Of a stretch of 64,000 nucleotides of DNA, positions 25,327 to 33,994 are shown piece after piece. Position 1 is the first letter of the stretch. The number at the start of each line of letters is the position of its first letter. This stretch comes from Saccharopolyspora soli. GTDB taxonomy: Bacteria > Actinomycetota > Actinomycetes > Mycobacteriales > Pseudonocardiaceae. The stretch spans positions 1 to 64,000 of the forward strand of contig NZ_JALBWV010000036.1 of assembly GCF_022678645.1 (NCBI RefSeq). Reading direction: 5' to 3'. Both the position numbers and the translations under genes were made by a program. The notes beneath the pieces were generated by a model. The model saw nothing but the letters and a program-made list of their open reading frames with translations, searched no databases and was not told the DNA's origin.

Positions 25327-26259
25327 ATGAAATGGTTCCCGATGCTGCGCCGGTCCCCGGTTGTATCCGCCGACGAGCGTTCGTGGACTACCGACGAGGT
25401 GGCCGCACTGGCCGAGGCAGTGCGCCGTGCCCCGTCGGCGTACGACACGCAGCCCTGGTCGCTTCGGATGCACGGGCGTACCGCCACGCTCCGGCTTCGC
25501 CCGATGGCCGAACTGGTTCGGCAGGACCCGGAAGGACGCGATCGACGGATGTCGTGCGGGTCGGCGGTCGCCAACCTGGTGGTCGCGATGCGCGGCCTCG
25601 GCTGGGCCACCGATGTGAGCTGGGACGATGAGTCGGATGGCGAGGCGACGATGATCGGTACGCACCGGCAACACCCGACAGCGGTGGATCGCGACCGCTG
25701 GCAGGCCATCGCACGCCGCGTCGACTTCCGCCGGGCCTTCACCGACCGACCGATTCCGCACCTGGCGCGCGCCGCCGTGCTCGACGCGTCGACGACGCAG
25801 GCCACCTGGGTGGACGGAGCAGTTGAGGAGCACGCGCTGGCGAGGCTGCTCGGCTACGCCGCGCGAGCCGACCACGACGATTCGAATTACCAGCAGGAAT
25901 TGGGTGTCTGGATCGCACCGATCGCGGGTGACGGCCTGTCCACCGACGTGCCCGATCTGGAACGCATCGCCCAATGGCTGACGCCGGAATCGGTGCTGGT
26001 GTTCAGCACGATCACGGACAACCCGCGAGATCACCTCCAGGTCGGCGAAGCCGCTGAGCGGGCCTGGCTGGAGGCCACCCGGCTGGGTTTGGCGGCTTCC
26101 GTGCTGGCCCAGCCGCTGCGGCTGCCCGAGGTGCGCTTCGGGTTCCGGGATGAACTCGGGCTCGATGGCGTGCCGCAGTTGCTGATGCGGGTCGGCTACC
26201 CAGCGGCGATCCCGATGCCGCGCACCATCCGGCGGCAGTCGAACGCCTTGGCCGACTGA
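25327..26259 (+). CDS. Acg-like FMN-binding nitroreductase
   Basis: 310 residues; GGAGG at 25313-25317 precedes the ATG by 9 bases. The motif EAVRRAPSAYDTQPWSLRM (residues ~27-45), then SCGSAVANLVVAMRGLGW and LEATRLGLAASVLAQPL, are typical of the Acg/Rv3131 subfamily, a two-lobed nitroreductase fold that binds FMN without close reductase homologues. In Mycobacterium these belong to the dormancy (DosR) set. Here it is divergent from the aminotransferase gene; physiological role unknown. Confidence 0.85.
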   Translation: MKWFPMLRRSPVVSADERSWTTDEVAALAEAVRRAPSAYDTQPWSLRMHGRTATLRLRPMAELVRQDPEGRDRRMSCGSAVANLVVAMRGLGWATDVSWDDESDGEATMIGTHRQHPTAVDRDRWQAIARRVDFRRAFTDRPIPHLARAAVLDASTTQATWVDGAVEEHALARLLGYAARADHDDSNYQQELGVWIAPIAGDGLSTDVPDLERIAQWLTPESVLVFSTITDNPRDHLQVGEAAERAWLEATRLGLAASVLAQPLRLPEVRFGFRDELGLDGVPQLLMRVGYPAAIPMPRTIRRQSNALAD

Positions 26260-26569
26260 CCGTCCACTGTGGTCTTGGTGCGAAGTGGCTGCCCAGCCGC
26301 CGCCCTGGCGCGTGTTGAGCGCCACATCGCGGCCGGTGGGCGAGGTGTCCGGCTGGTGGGAAGTGCGGACCACCGATTGACATGCCGCGTTGCGCTGCTC
26401 ACGATTGACCCGTGACGTTCCCGGTGCTCACCAAGCGGCGACACGTGGATTTCCGCCGCGTGTCCGCCCAGTCCTGTTGATCTCATCGTGCCGCCAGTCC
26501 GGGTTTGGCGCTGCCGCGCGCGGATCCGGAACAGCCCGAGTCCACAGTGGACGTGATCAGGGAGCACGT

Positions 26570-27130
26570 GTGTCCAGCGTTCTGGTAATTTCCGGTAGCC
26601 CGTCGCGCACTTCGAAGACCGAACGGATCGGCGAACACGTGGCGCAGCGCTTGGCGGCCGCTGACCGCAGCGTCGAGCACCTGCGAGTTCGCACCCTGCC
26701 CGCGGAGGCGCTGCTCGGTGCCGACACCCGCGACCCGGCGATCGCCGACGCCACCGCCAGCGTTGCCGAGGCCGACGGCATCGTGCTGGCCACGCCGACC
26801 TACAAGGCGGCCTATTCCGGCCTGCTCAAGACGTTCCTGGACCTGCTGCCGCAGTTCGGCTTCGCGGGCAAGGCGGTGCTACCGCTGGCCACCGGCGGCA
26901 CGGTCGCCCACGTCCTGGCGATCGACTACGCACTGCGACCGGTGGTGCACTCGCTCGGCGCCCGGCATGCGGTGCAGAGCTTCTTCCTGCTGGACAAGCA
27001 CCTGTCGGTGGTGGGCGACCAGCTCAGCGTCCACCCGGACAGCGCCGAACCCCTGACGGACGTGATCGAGCAGTTCACCAAAGCCCTCGACGGGGTTCCG
27101 CACGCCACCGTCCTCGGCCGCTCGGCCTGA
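26570..27130 (+). CDS. NADPH-dependent FMN reductase (SsuE/flavodoxin-like)
   Basis: 186 residues from GTG at 26570, with GGGAG 5 bases upstream. The flavin-binding ISGSPSRTSKTERI loop (residues ~7-20), ATPTYKAAYSGLLKTFLDLLP and ATGGTVAHVLAIDYALRPVV match SsuE-type NAD(P)H:FMN reductases, which supply reduced flavin to two-component monooxygenases. No ssuD-like partner is adjacent; the LLM flavin oxidoreductase at 31961 is 5 kb away. The 310 bases upstream contain two copies or near copies of the TCCACWGTGGA palindrome and no gene. Confidence 0.85.
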   Translation: MSSVLVISGSPSRTSKTERIGEHVAQRLAAADRSVEHLRVRTLPAEALLGADTRDPAIADATASVAEADGIVLATPTYKAAYSGLLKTFLDLLPQFGFAGKAVLPLATGGTVAHVLAIDYALRPVVHSLGARHAVQSFFLLDKHLSVVGDQLSVHPDSAEPLTDVIEQFTKALDGVPHATVLGRSA

Positions 27131-27135
27131 AGACC

Positions 27136-27180
27136 TCGTGAGTGCATAGCCGGGTTGGAGCCCGGTTGCGCACTCACGAC
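27136..27180. repeat. Family-2 intergenic hairpin
   Basis: Six bases beyond the stop of the FMN reductase. The arms start TCGTGAGTGC and end GCACTCACGA, with an inner GCCGGG/CCCGG stem. Probable terminator; same family as 27938-27980. Confidence 0.7.
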
Positions 27181-27307
27181 CATCAGCGCCGTTCGCGGTG
27201 GACCGCAGTTCCAACTGAAACTGCGGTCCACCGTTGTGATGTTGGTCGTTTCCCGCGGATTCGGATCGTGCGAGGGTTGGCTGATCCGAGCGGGAGGAGT
27301 GCCGATC

Positions 27308-27928
27308 ATGGCTGAGCGCAGTCCGAAGTTGCAGCGCGCGTACGACCTCAAGAGCAAGGAAGAGGCCGAAGCCGTCTACGACGAGTGGGCAACCGACTAC
27401 GACACGGACATGATCGACGGCATGGACTACGTAGCGCCCGCGAACGCGGCGAACCGACTGGTCGACGTGGTGGGCGGCGATCCGGGCCCGGTGCTGGACG
27501 CGGGCTGTGGAACCGGGCTGGTCGGTGTGGCGCTGGCGCGGCGATCGGTGTCGGTGATCGACGGTGTCGACCTGTCGCAGGGCATGCTCGACCAAGCTCG
27601 GGCCCGCGGCGTGTACCGAAACCTGGGCAAGGCCGACCTGACGCAGCGCTTGGACGTCGCGGACGACACCTACGGCGCGGCGATCTGCGTCGGCACCATC
27701 ACCGACGGTCACGTCGGCCCGGAGGTCTTCGACGAACTGGTCCGGGTGGTCCGCCCCGGCGGCCTGGTGGTGGCGACGGTCGCCCACGTCTGGGAATCCC
27801 GCAAGGTCGGCGAACACCTCGACGACCTCGCAGCACGAGGTCTGGTACACCTCAGAGAAGCCGACGAATGGGAGTCGGTAAGAGGCGAAAACGTCTACTG
27901 CCGAATCCCAGTCCTCGAAGTCCGCTGA
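27308..27928 (+). CDS. SAM-dependent methyltransferase
   Basis: 206 residues; AGGAG 8 bases before the ATG. Starts MAERSPKLQRAYDLKSKEEA, then YDEWATDYDTDMID and SAM motif VLDAGCGTGLVGVALARR (residues ~60-77) with GVDLSQGMLDQAR. The group is Methyltransf_11/25, with the N-terminal YDEWAxxYD of Williams-Beuren-type (WBSCR27-like) enzymes. Bracketed by two family-2 hairpins, so monocistronic. Substrate unknown. Confidence 0.83.
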   Translation: MAERSPKLQRAYDLKSKEEAEAVYDEWATDYDTDMIDGMDYVAPANAANRLVDVVGGDPGPVLDAGCGTGLVGVALARRSVSVIDGVDLSQGMLDQARARGVYRNLGKADLTQRLDVADDTYGAAICVGTITDGHVGPEVFDELVRVVRPGGLVVATVAHVWESRKVGEHLDDLAARGLVHLREADEWESVRGENVYCRIPVLEVR

Positions 27929-27937
27929 CCCGTCCAC

Positions 27938-27980
27938 TCGTGAGTGCGTAACCGGCTCCAGCCCGGTTACGCACTCACGA
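27938..27980. terminator. Family-2 hairpin between convergent genes
   Basis: Perfect 18-base arms, 27938-27955 and 27963-27980 (TCGTGAGTGCGTAACCGG and its complement), around a 7-base loop. It lies between the methyltransferase stop (27928) and the convergent tetR stop (27994), so it can serve both directions. Confidence 0.8.
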
Positions 27981-27993
27981 CTGCGGGGCTCCG

Positions 27994-28581
27994 CTACAGC
28001 GGGCCGTTGAGCCAGTTTTGGAGCAGTGGGGCCGTTATCGCTATCAGGTTTTCCTTGGGTTCTGCGCTTATTGCTTTTGTTCTCAGGACTAGGCGGGCTG
28101 CTCCTAGGCCCATCAGGTGGCTGCAGACCAGCTCTGCTCGGAGGCGGGCTTTGGGGCCTGGTAGGCGTTTCGCCAGGCGGGTTACCAGTTGGCGTTCGAA
28201 GTTCGCTCGGAACTGGGCTCCCGCGGGGCGCGACGACGTGAAGACCGCTCTCACCATCGGGTCGCCCTGGGTGCGGTCGTGGTAGTCCAGCAGGGTTCGG
28301 ACCAGGTGTTCGCCCAGGTTCGGGAGTTCGCAGTCCAGCAGGCGTTCCGCGTCCTGTTCGAAGGTCGACGCTTCCTCGAACAGGTTCTCCTTGCTGCCGA
28401 AGTACTTCACCACCAGCGCCGCGCTGACCTCGGCGTCCGCGGCGATGTCGCGCAGTGTCACGTCGGCGTAGCCGCACGACGAGAAGCGTCGGCGGGCCAT
28501 CTTGAGGATGGCTTCGCGGGTGCCGCTCGCGTCGCGCCGCTGGTCCTCGTCGACCGTCGCGGCCGGAGCCGTGCTGGGCAT
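27994..28581 (-). CDS. TetR family transcriptional regulator
   Basis: 195 residues. HTH at ~20-68 (AILKMARRRFSSCGYADVTLRDIAADAEVSAALVVKYFGSKENLFEEA). The C-terminal half fits TetR_C domains of efflux regulators. It is the second gene behind an MFS drug transporter, 10 bases after its stop. It probably represses that operon through the palindrome at 30067-30082. Confidence 0.9.
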   Translation of the reverse strand: MPSTAPAATVDEDQRRDASGTREAILKMARRRFSSCGYADVTLRDIAADAEVSAALVVKYFGSKENLFEEASTFEQDAERLLDCELPNLGEHLVRTLLDYHDRTQGDPMVRAVFTSSRPAGAQFRANFERQLVTRLAKRLPGPKARLRAELVCSHLMGLGAARLVLRTKAISAEPKENLIAITAPLLQNWLNGPL

Positions 28582-28591
28582 GTCGTTCAGG

Positions 28592-30046
28592 CTAGCGTGA
28601 CTGCCCGATCGCAGTCGCCACCTGGGCGGTAACAGGCATGTACCGACGCGCGGCCGGGGTCGCCGCGGCGATCACCGCCGCCAGCAGCGCCGCTCCACCG
28701 GCCACCGTGAACACCCAGGAGTAGGCGAGCACCGACGGGTAGTTCACCCCGGAGATCTGCACCACCGACCCGGTGGTCAGCGCCACCACGATGGCGCTGC
28801 AACTGGACGTCCCCAGCGAGCGGGCCAGGCTGTTCAGGCTGTTGGCCGCGGCGGTCTCGGTCGGCGGCACCGCTTGCATGATCAGCGTCGGCAGGGCGCC
28901 GTAGCACAGCGCGCCGCCGATCGCGACGACCGTCAAGTTGAACACGACCAGCGGTAACGGGTCGTGCAGCATAGATCCGGCGAGGTTGCCCAACGTCAGC
29001 ACGGTGCCGCCCATGATCAGCGTGGCGCGCGGTCCGCGCCGTCGGGAGATCCGGGCGGAGACCGGGGAGAACACGCCCATCGCCCCGCCGATCGGCAGCA
29101 GCACCAGCCCGGTGACCACCAACGACATGCCGAAGCCGTACCCGGTGTCTTCCGGGGCCTGCATGATCTGCGCGCCCACCATGAACCCGGCGAACATCGC
29201 CAGCCCGATCAGCACCGAAGCGATGTTCGTCAGCAGCACCGTCGGGTGCGCCGACACCCGGAGGTCGACCAGCGGTGCGACGACGCGCAGTTCGTAGCAG
29301 CCCCACAGCACGAACAGCACCGCTGCCGCCGCGAGCAGCCCGAGGATGACACCACTGGTCCAGCCCCAGTCGTTGCCCTTCGAAATCGCCAGCAGCAAGC
29401 AGGTCAGGGCCGCCGACAAGCCCAGCGCGCCGAGGACGTCGAACCGGCCGCCGCTGCGCAGCGACGACTCCGGCACCACCAGCCGGACGAGCAAGATCTC
29501 GCCGATGCCGAAGAGGGTTGCGCCCGCGAACAGCCAGTGCCAGTTGAGGTTCTCGGCCACCAGTCCGGTCACCGGCAGGCCCACCGCGCCGCCGATGCCC
29601 AGCGTCGCGCTCATCAGCGCGATTCCGGAACCCATCCGATCCTCGGGCAGTTCGTCGCGCATGATGCTGATGCCCAACGGCACCACCCCGATCGCCGCGC
29701 CTTGCAGCACGCGGCCGACCAGCACCGCGATGAACTCGTCGCTGACCGCACCGATCGCGCTGCCCACCGACATCATCGCCAGCGCGACCAGCAGCATCCG
29801 CCGTTTGCCGTACATGTCGCCGAGTCGGCCGAGCACCGGCGAGCACACCGCACCCGCCACCAGCGTCGCGGTGACCAGCCACGCCGCGTTGGATCGGGTG
29901 GTGTCGAGGAGTCTGGGGAATTCGGGTAGTAGCGGTACGACCATGGTCTGCATCAACGACACCGCGATCCCGCACGATGCGAGCACCCCGATGACGATCT
30001 TCGAACGTCGCGCTGGGGCGGGGGAAGCGGAGGCGGCGCTGCTCAT
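28592..30046 (-). CDS. DHA2-family MFS drug efflux transporter
   Basis: 484 residues with about 14 membrane segments. Motif A reads GRLGDMYGKRRMLL; the N-terminal helix SCGIAVSLMQTMVVPLLPEFPRLL and the ATLVAGAVCSPVLGR stretch are typical of the EmrB/QacA group. Probably a proton-driven exporter of toxic compounds or a secondary metabolite. Co-transcribed with tetR downstream. Confidence 0.88.
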   Translation of the reverse strand: MSSAASASPAPARRSKIVIGVLASCGIAVSLMQTMVVPLLPEFPRLLDTTRSNAAWLVTATLVAGAVCSPVLGRLGDMYGKRRMLLVALAMMSVGSAIGAVSDEFIAVLVGRVLQGAAIGVVPLGISIMRDELPEDRMGSGIALMSATLGIGGAVGLPVTGLVAENLNWHWLFAGATLFGIGEILLVRLVVPESSLRSGGRFDVLGALGLSAALTCLLLAISKGNDWGWTSGVILGLLAAAAVLFVLWGCYELRVVAPLVDLRVSAHPTVLLTNIASVLIGLAMFAGFMVGAQIMQAPEDTGYGFGMSLVVTGLVLLPIGGAMGVFSPVSARISRRRGPRATLIMGGTVLTLGNLAGSMLHDPLPLVVFNLTVVAIGGALCYGALPTLIMQAVPPTETAAANSLNSLARSLGTSSCSAIVVALTTGSVVQISGVNYPSVLAYSWVFTVAGGAALLAAVIAAATPAARRYMPVTAQVATAIGQSR

Positions 30047-30066
30047 CTAGCTCCTCGCGATCGACT

Positions 30067-30082
30067 GTGAACTTGTGTTCAC
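30067..30082. promoter_or_regulatory. Candidate TetR operator for the MFS-tetR operon
   Basis: GTGAAC-TTGT-GTTCAC is a perfect inverted repeat 21 bases upstream of the MFS start; a lone GTTCAC half-site follows at ~30100. The position fits autorepression by the operon's TetR. Confidence 0.6.
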
Positions 30083-30231
30083 CCGAGGAGTAAACCCGCG
30101 TTCACCGCAGGTTGCAAGACGCCGCTCGTGTCGATTCAGTGCGAACAGGGGAGGTTTCGGTCACAGCACCGTCCACTGTGGATAGACCCGAGTAGGGGAT
30201 TGCGGTAGTTGTCGGAGAGTGGATCAGTTCC

Positions 30232-31716
30232 TCACCGCGGCTTCAGGCGTTCGGCGCGCAGGCGGGAGCGGCGGACCTTGCCCGCCTCGTCGCGCAGCGG
30301 CGCGGCGACGAACTCGAAGCTGCGCGGCAACCGGTAGGGCGCGACCCGAGACCGCAAGTGGTCCAGCAACGCCGCTTCCGTCACCGGTTGGCGGGGGAAG
30401 ACGATGGCGTGCGGGACGTTGCCCAGGTCGTCGTCGGGCAGCCCGATCACGCAGCTGTCCACCACGGCCTCGTGCAATCCGAGCGCCGCCTCGATCTCCG
30501 CCGGGTACACGTTCGCGCCGCCGACCAGGATCATGTCCGCCTCCCGGTCGCCGAGGTAGAGGTAGCCGTCGTCGTCGAACCAGCCGACATCGCCCAGGGA
30601 TTCCCAACCGTCGGGATCGATCTTGGCCTCTCCGCCCAACAACCGATAGGTCGGCGCGGTGCCCGCATCGCGGCGCAACCACACCTTGCCCTCCTGGCCG
30701 GGCGCCAGCACCCGGCCCTCGGCATCGCGCACCTGCATCTCGCCGCGCAGCACCCGTCCCACCGAGCCCGGATGCTCCAGCCACTCCTCGCTGGTGATCA
30801 GCGTGGCCGCCTGCGACTCGGTGGCCGAGTACATCTCGCGGAGGATCGGACCGACCCAGTCGATCCAGTGCCGCTTGAGCCACACCGGCACCGGCGCCGC
30901 GGTGTGGAAGACCGTGCGCAGACTGGACATGTCGGCCGTGGTGAGCACATCCGCGGGTAGTTTGGCGATCCGGCTCAGGATCGTCGACACCGTGTAGAAC
31001 CAGGTCACCCGGTGTTCGGCGATCAGCTGGAGGGCTTTGGCGGCGTCGAAGCGGCGCATCAGGACCACGTGGTTGCCGCGCAGCAACCCCAGCCCGACGG
31101 CCATGTGCGGCCCGTTGTGCGAGACCGGCGACGGCACCAGCACCACGCCGTCCCGCTCGATTCCGAAACCGTTGGCTTGCGGGTCGACCTCCTCCACCAG
31201 CGACCGCCGCCCGGCGACGATCACCTTCGGGCGGCCGGTGCTGCCGCCGGAGGCCGGTGCTTTCCACGAGGGCGAGACCACGACCGGCAACGGGCTGTCG
31301 TCCTGCCGGGCACTGCGGAACTGCGCGGGCAGCACCGGTCGAGAACCGGATACCGGGGGTTCGACGTCGCCGATCACCAGCGCCGGGTCGGCCAGCGCGA
31401 CGATCTCGGCCAGCTCGCCGGTCGGGAGCTTGGGGCTCAACGGCTGCGGAATGCCCCCCGCCTTCCACGTCGCGACCTGCGCGAGCACGAACGGCACGCC
31501 GTTGGGCAGCACGATGCTGACGAAGTCGCCCGGCCGCACCCCGCGGTCGCGCAGATCGCGGGCGAACCGATTGGTGGCGGACTCCAGCTCGGCTCGGGTG
31601 AGGGTGGTGTCTTCGCAGGTCAGCGCGGCGCGGTCGGGGTCGGCGGCGGCAAGTTCGGCCAACCGGACGGGGAACGGGGTGCCGGATGGCGCAACGGGCT
31701 GGTCGTCTGCGAGCAC
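30232..31716 (-). CDS. Acyl-CoA synthetase / AMP-dependent ligase
   Basis: 494 residues from a GTG with GGAG 7 bases upstream. ANL-superfamily motifs: the ATP loop PASGGSTGRPKVIV (~A3), MYSATESQAATLI (A5), DVGWFDDDGYLYLGDREADMILVGGANVYPAEIE (A7/A8) and the C-terminal EAGKVRRSRLRAE catalytic Lys (A10). The SPSWKAPASGGSTGRPK layout and FYTVSTILSRIAKLP resemble bile-acid/long-chain CoA ligases (BaiB/FadD type). Activates a carboxylic acid to its CoA thioester; the acid is unknown. Divergent from the LLM flavin enzyme. Confidence 0.85.
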   Translation of the reverse strand: MLADDQPVAPSGTPFPVRLAELAAADPDRAALTCEDTTLTRAELESATNRFARDLRDRGVRPGDFVSIVLPNGVPFVLAQVATWKAGGIPQPLSPKLPTGELAEIVALADPALVIGDVEPPVSGSRPVLPAQFRSARQDDSPLPVVVSPSWKAPASGGSTGRPKVIVAGRRSLVEEVDPQANGFGIERDGVVLVPSPVSHNGPHMAVGLGLLRGNHVVLMRRFDAAKALQLIAEHRVTWFYTVSTILSRIAKLPADVLTTADMSSLRTVFHTAAPVPVWLKRHWIDWVGPILREMYSATESQAATLITSEEWLEHPGSVGRVLRGEMQVRDAEGRVLAPGQEGKVWLRRDAGTAPTYRLLGGEAKIDPDGWESLGDVGWFDDDGYLYLGDREADMILVGGANVYPAEIEAALGLHEAVVDSCVIGLPDDDLGNVPHAIVFPRQPVTEAALLDHLRSRVAPYRLPRSFEFVAAPLRDEAGKVRRSRLRAERLKPR

Positions 31717-31960
31717 TCTGCAGCTCCTTCGGGCGGGCCGTTTAGTCCACAGCGGACAGGAGGGACCGAACGTCAACGAATCAATCACCGACCGGTTGGT
31801 ACGACAAAGATGTTACGTCTAACGGTGCAATAGGCGCTGCCTATGCCGGTGTTGTTCGGTCGGCCGATTGCGCAGCGGCGGTGACTTTAGTGCACTGGGG
31901 AGACGTCACCGCGGGTGCGACGATGCACCGGGAGCGCCCGCCGACTCCCAGGAGGTAGGC

Positions 31961-33118
31961 GTGAGCAGACTGCGTTTCGGGATTTTCCTCGCTCCTTTCC
32001 ACACGGCGGGCCAGAACCCGACCCTGGCGCTGCACCGGGATCTTGAGCTCATCCAGCACCTGGACGCGCTCGGTTACGACGAGGCGTGGATCGGCGAACA
32101 CCATTCCGCGGGCAGTGAACTAATCGCCTCGCCGGAGATCTTCATCGCCGCCGCGGCGGAACGCACCCGCCAGATCAGGCTGGGCACCGGAGTCGTTTCG
32201 CTGGCGTACCACAACCCGCTGTGGGTGGCGGACCGGATGGTGTTGCTGGACCACCTCACCCGTGGCCGCGCGATGCTCGGCGTCGGACCCGGCTCGCTGC
32301 CCACGGACTCCGCGATGATCGGGCTGAACCCGACCGAGACCCGCGAACTGCTCGAAGAGAACATCGACATCGTGTTGCGCCTGTTGCGCGGCGAGTCGGT
32401 CACGGCGCAGACGCGCACACACAACCTCATCGACGCGCGCTTGCAGCTGCGCCCCTACTCGGATCCGCTGTTCGACGTGGCCGTTGCAGCGGTCGCGTCT
32501 CCAACGGGGCCCCGGCTGGCCGGGCGGCACGGTCTCGGGCTGTTGTCGATCGGTGCGACCCTCACGGCCGAAGGCTTCGACGCCCTGGGTTACCACTGGG
32601 GCATCATGACCGAGCGCGCCGAGACCTTCGGGACGCAGGTGGACCGCAGCGCGTGGCGGCTGGTTGGTCCGATGCACGTCGCCGAGACGCGGGAACAGGC
32701 ATATCGGGACGTCGAGTACGGGATCGTGGACTGGTTCCAGTACTTCCAGAAGGTCGCGGCGTTCCCGCAGATGCACGTCGAAGGCGGCGACCTCAAGGAG
32801 ATGATCGCCTTCATCCGCGAGTCCGGCGTCGGGGTGATCGGCACTCCCGACGACGCGGTGGAGCAGGTGCAACGGCTGGCCGACCAATCCGGCGGGTTCG
32901 GTGCGATGCTGCTGATGGCGCACGACTGGGCCAACCCGGCGGCGACCAACCGCTCCTACGAACTTATCGCCCAGCACGTGCTGCCCGAGTTCCAGGGCCA
33001 ACGACAGTCCACACTGGACGCGAAGGAGCGGGCGAGCGCGACCCGCCAGGGCCACGCGCAGGCCCAGCACGACGCGGTCGCGCACATGACCAAGAAGTAC
33101 GAGTCCGAGCGCTCCTGA
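31961..33118 (+). CDS. LLM-class flavin-dependent oxidoreductase
   Basis: 385 residues from GTG, GGAGG 5 bases upstream. Starts MSRLRFGIFLAPFHTAGQNP, then YDEAWIGEHHSAGSELIASPE and RLGTGVVSLAYHNPLWVADRMVLLDHLTRGRAMLGVGPGSL, the TIM-barrel luciferase-like fold that uses F420 or FMN. The EHHS and GPG motifs and the C-terminal tail are like limonene/alkane monooxygenase-like members of actinomycetes. Substrate unknown. Ends in front of a hairpin shared with the convergent racemase gene. Confidence 0.87.
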   Translation: MSRLRFGIFLAPFHTAGQNPTLALHRDLELIQHLDALGYDEAWIGEHHSAGSELIASPEIFIAAAAERTRQIRLGTGVVSLAYHNPLWVADRMVLLDHLTRGRAMLGVGPGSLPTDSAMIGLNPTETRELLEENIDIVLRLLRGESVTAQTRTHNLIDARLQLRPYSDPLFDVAVAAVASPTGPRLAGRHGLGLLSIGATLTAEGFDALGYHWGIMTERAETFGTQVDRSAWRLVGPMHVAETREQAYRDVEYGIVDWFQYFQKVAAFPQMHVEGGDLKEMIAFIRESGVGVIGTPDDAVEQVQRLADQSGGFGAMLLMAHDWANPAATNRSYELIAQHVLPEFQGQRQSTLDAKERASATRQGHAQAQHDAVAHMTKKYESERS

Positions 33119-33135
33119 ACCCGATCGGGCTGTGG

Positions 33136-33182
33136 GTGAGGGGCACCCTTCACCAACATACTTGGTGAAGGGTGCCCATCAC
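33136..33182. terminator. Family-1 hairpin, copy 2, between convergent genes
   Basis: 21-base arms 33136-33156 and 33162-33182 with one mismatch around the loop CATAC, which is the complement of the loop of copy 1 (so inserted in the opposite orientation). It overlaps the stop codon of the racemase gene and can terminate both transcripts. Confidence 0.8.
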
Positions 33183-33910
33183 CCGGCGGCGAACGGGGTG
33201 ATGGGCCAGCCCTTGATGGCTTTGCGGCGCGGGGTGGGATAGGCGCGCTTGGAGGTGGTGAGGTGCTGGCGGACCAGGGATTCCGCCAGGGCGACCGCGG
33301 CGGCCACGCCGTCGACGACCGGAACGTCCACGGCGGCCTCGACGTGTTCGGCCAGACCTGCCATACCCGCGCAGCCGAGCACGATCACGTCGGCGCCGTC
33401 GGATTCCACCGCCAGCCGCGCCTCCTCGACGATGCGTTCGGAGCTGCGCTCCGGATCGGCTTCCAGCTCCAGCACGGGTAATTCGGCGGCGCGCAGCGCC
33501 GCGCACCGGTCCGCCAGACCGATCAGTCGCAGTCGGTCGTGGATCTGGCCGAGCGTGCGGCGCAGCGAGGTCACCACCGCGTAGCGGCGGCCGATCAGGC
33601 ATGCCGTGTGCGCCGCCGCCTCGGTGATGTCCACCACCGGGATGTCGAGCAGTTCGGCCAGCCCTTCCTTGCCGTGTTCGCCGAAACCGGCGAGCACCAG
33701 CGCGTCGAAGGGCTCCCGGATCTGGGTGATCCGGTCCATCACCGCCACCGCCGCCAGGTAGCTCTCGAAGTTGCCCTCCACCGAATCAGCACCGAAATCT
33801 GGCGTCACCGCCACGATCTCGGTGGCCGACCCGGCAACCTTCACCGCCTGCTGCCGAATAACCTCGGTAACACCCTCAGTGGTGTTGACGTTCGCGACGA
33901 CGATCCGCAT
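33179..33910 (-). CDS. Asp/Glu/hydantoin racemase family protein
   Basis: 243 residues from MRIVVANVNTTEGVTEVIRQ, with GGGGAAG before the ATG. Fold motifs of the hydantoin/allantoin racemase family are present: N-terminal VNPNT-like strand, FGADSVEGNFESYLAAVAV, DITEAAAHTACLIGRRYAVVT, and VIVLGCAGM with C180. The position of the first catalytic Cys is Gly75 (LVLAGFGEHG), so the two-Cys racemase site is incomplete. It is next to an NCS1 permease and gntR, which suggests hydantoin or purine-breakdown (allantoin) use. Could be an isomerase or lyase rather than a true racemase. Confidence 0.8.
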   Translation of the reverse strand: MRIVVANVNTTEGVTEVIRQQAVKVAGSATEIVAVTPDFGADSVEGNFESYLAAVAVMDRITQIREPFDALVLAGFGEHGKEGLAELLDIPVVDITEAAAHTACLIGRRYAVVTSLRRTLGQIHDRLRLIGLADRCAALRAAELPVLELEADPERSSERIVEEARLAVESDGADVIVLGCAGMAGLAEHVEAAVDVPVVDGVAAAVALAESLVRQHLTTSKRAYPTPRRKAIKGWPITPFAAG

Positions 33911-33940
33911 TTCTTCCCCTACCGCGTGGAATTTCCGGAG

Positions 33941-33987
33941 GTGAAGGGCACCTATTACCAAGCAAGTTGGGGAAAGGTGCCCTTCAC
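33941..33987. repeat. Family-1 hairpin, copy 3
   Basis: Arms 33941-33961 (GTGAAGGGCACCTATTACC start) and 33967-33987 pair with two mismatches around GCAAG. It lies between the permease stop (33995) and the racemase start (33910) on the same strand, so it could attenuate the second gene. Confidence 0.75.
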
Positions 33988-33994
33988 CTGTCAC

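Noticed and set aside
28592-31716. MFS exporter, acyl-CoA ligase and nearby methyltransferases considered as a biosynthetic gene cluster
   Set aside because: No polyketide synthase, NRPS, RiPP or terpene cyclase core enzyme is present, and the genes are separated by their own promoters, operators and terminators.
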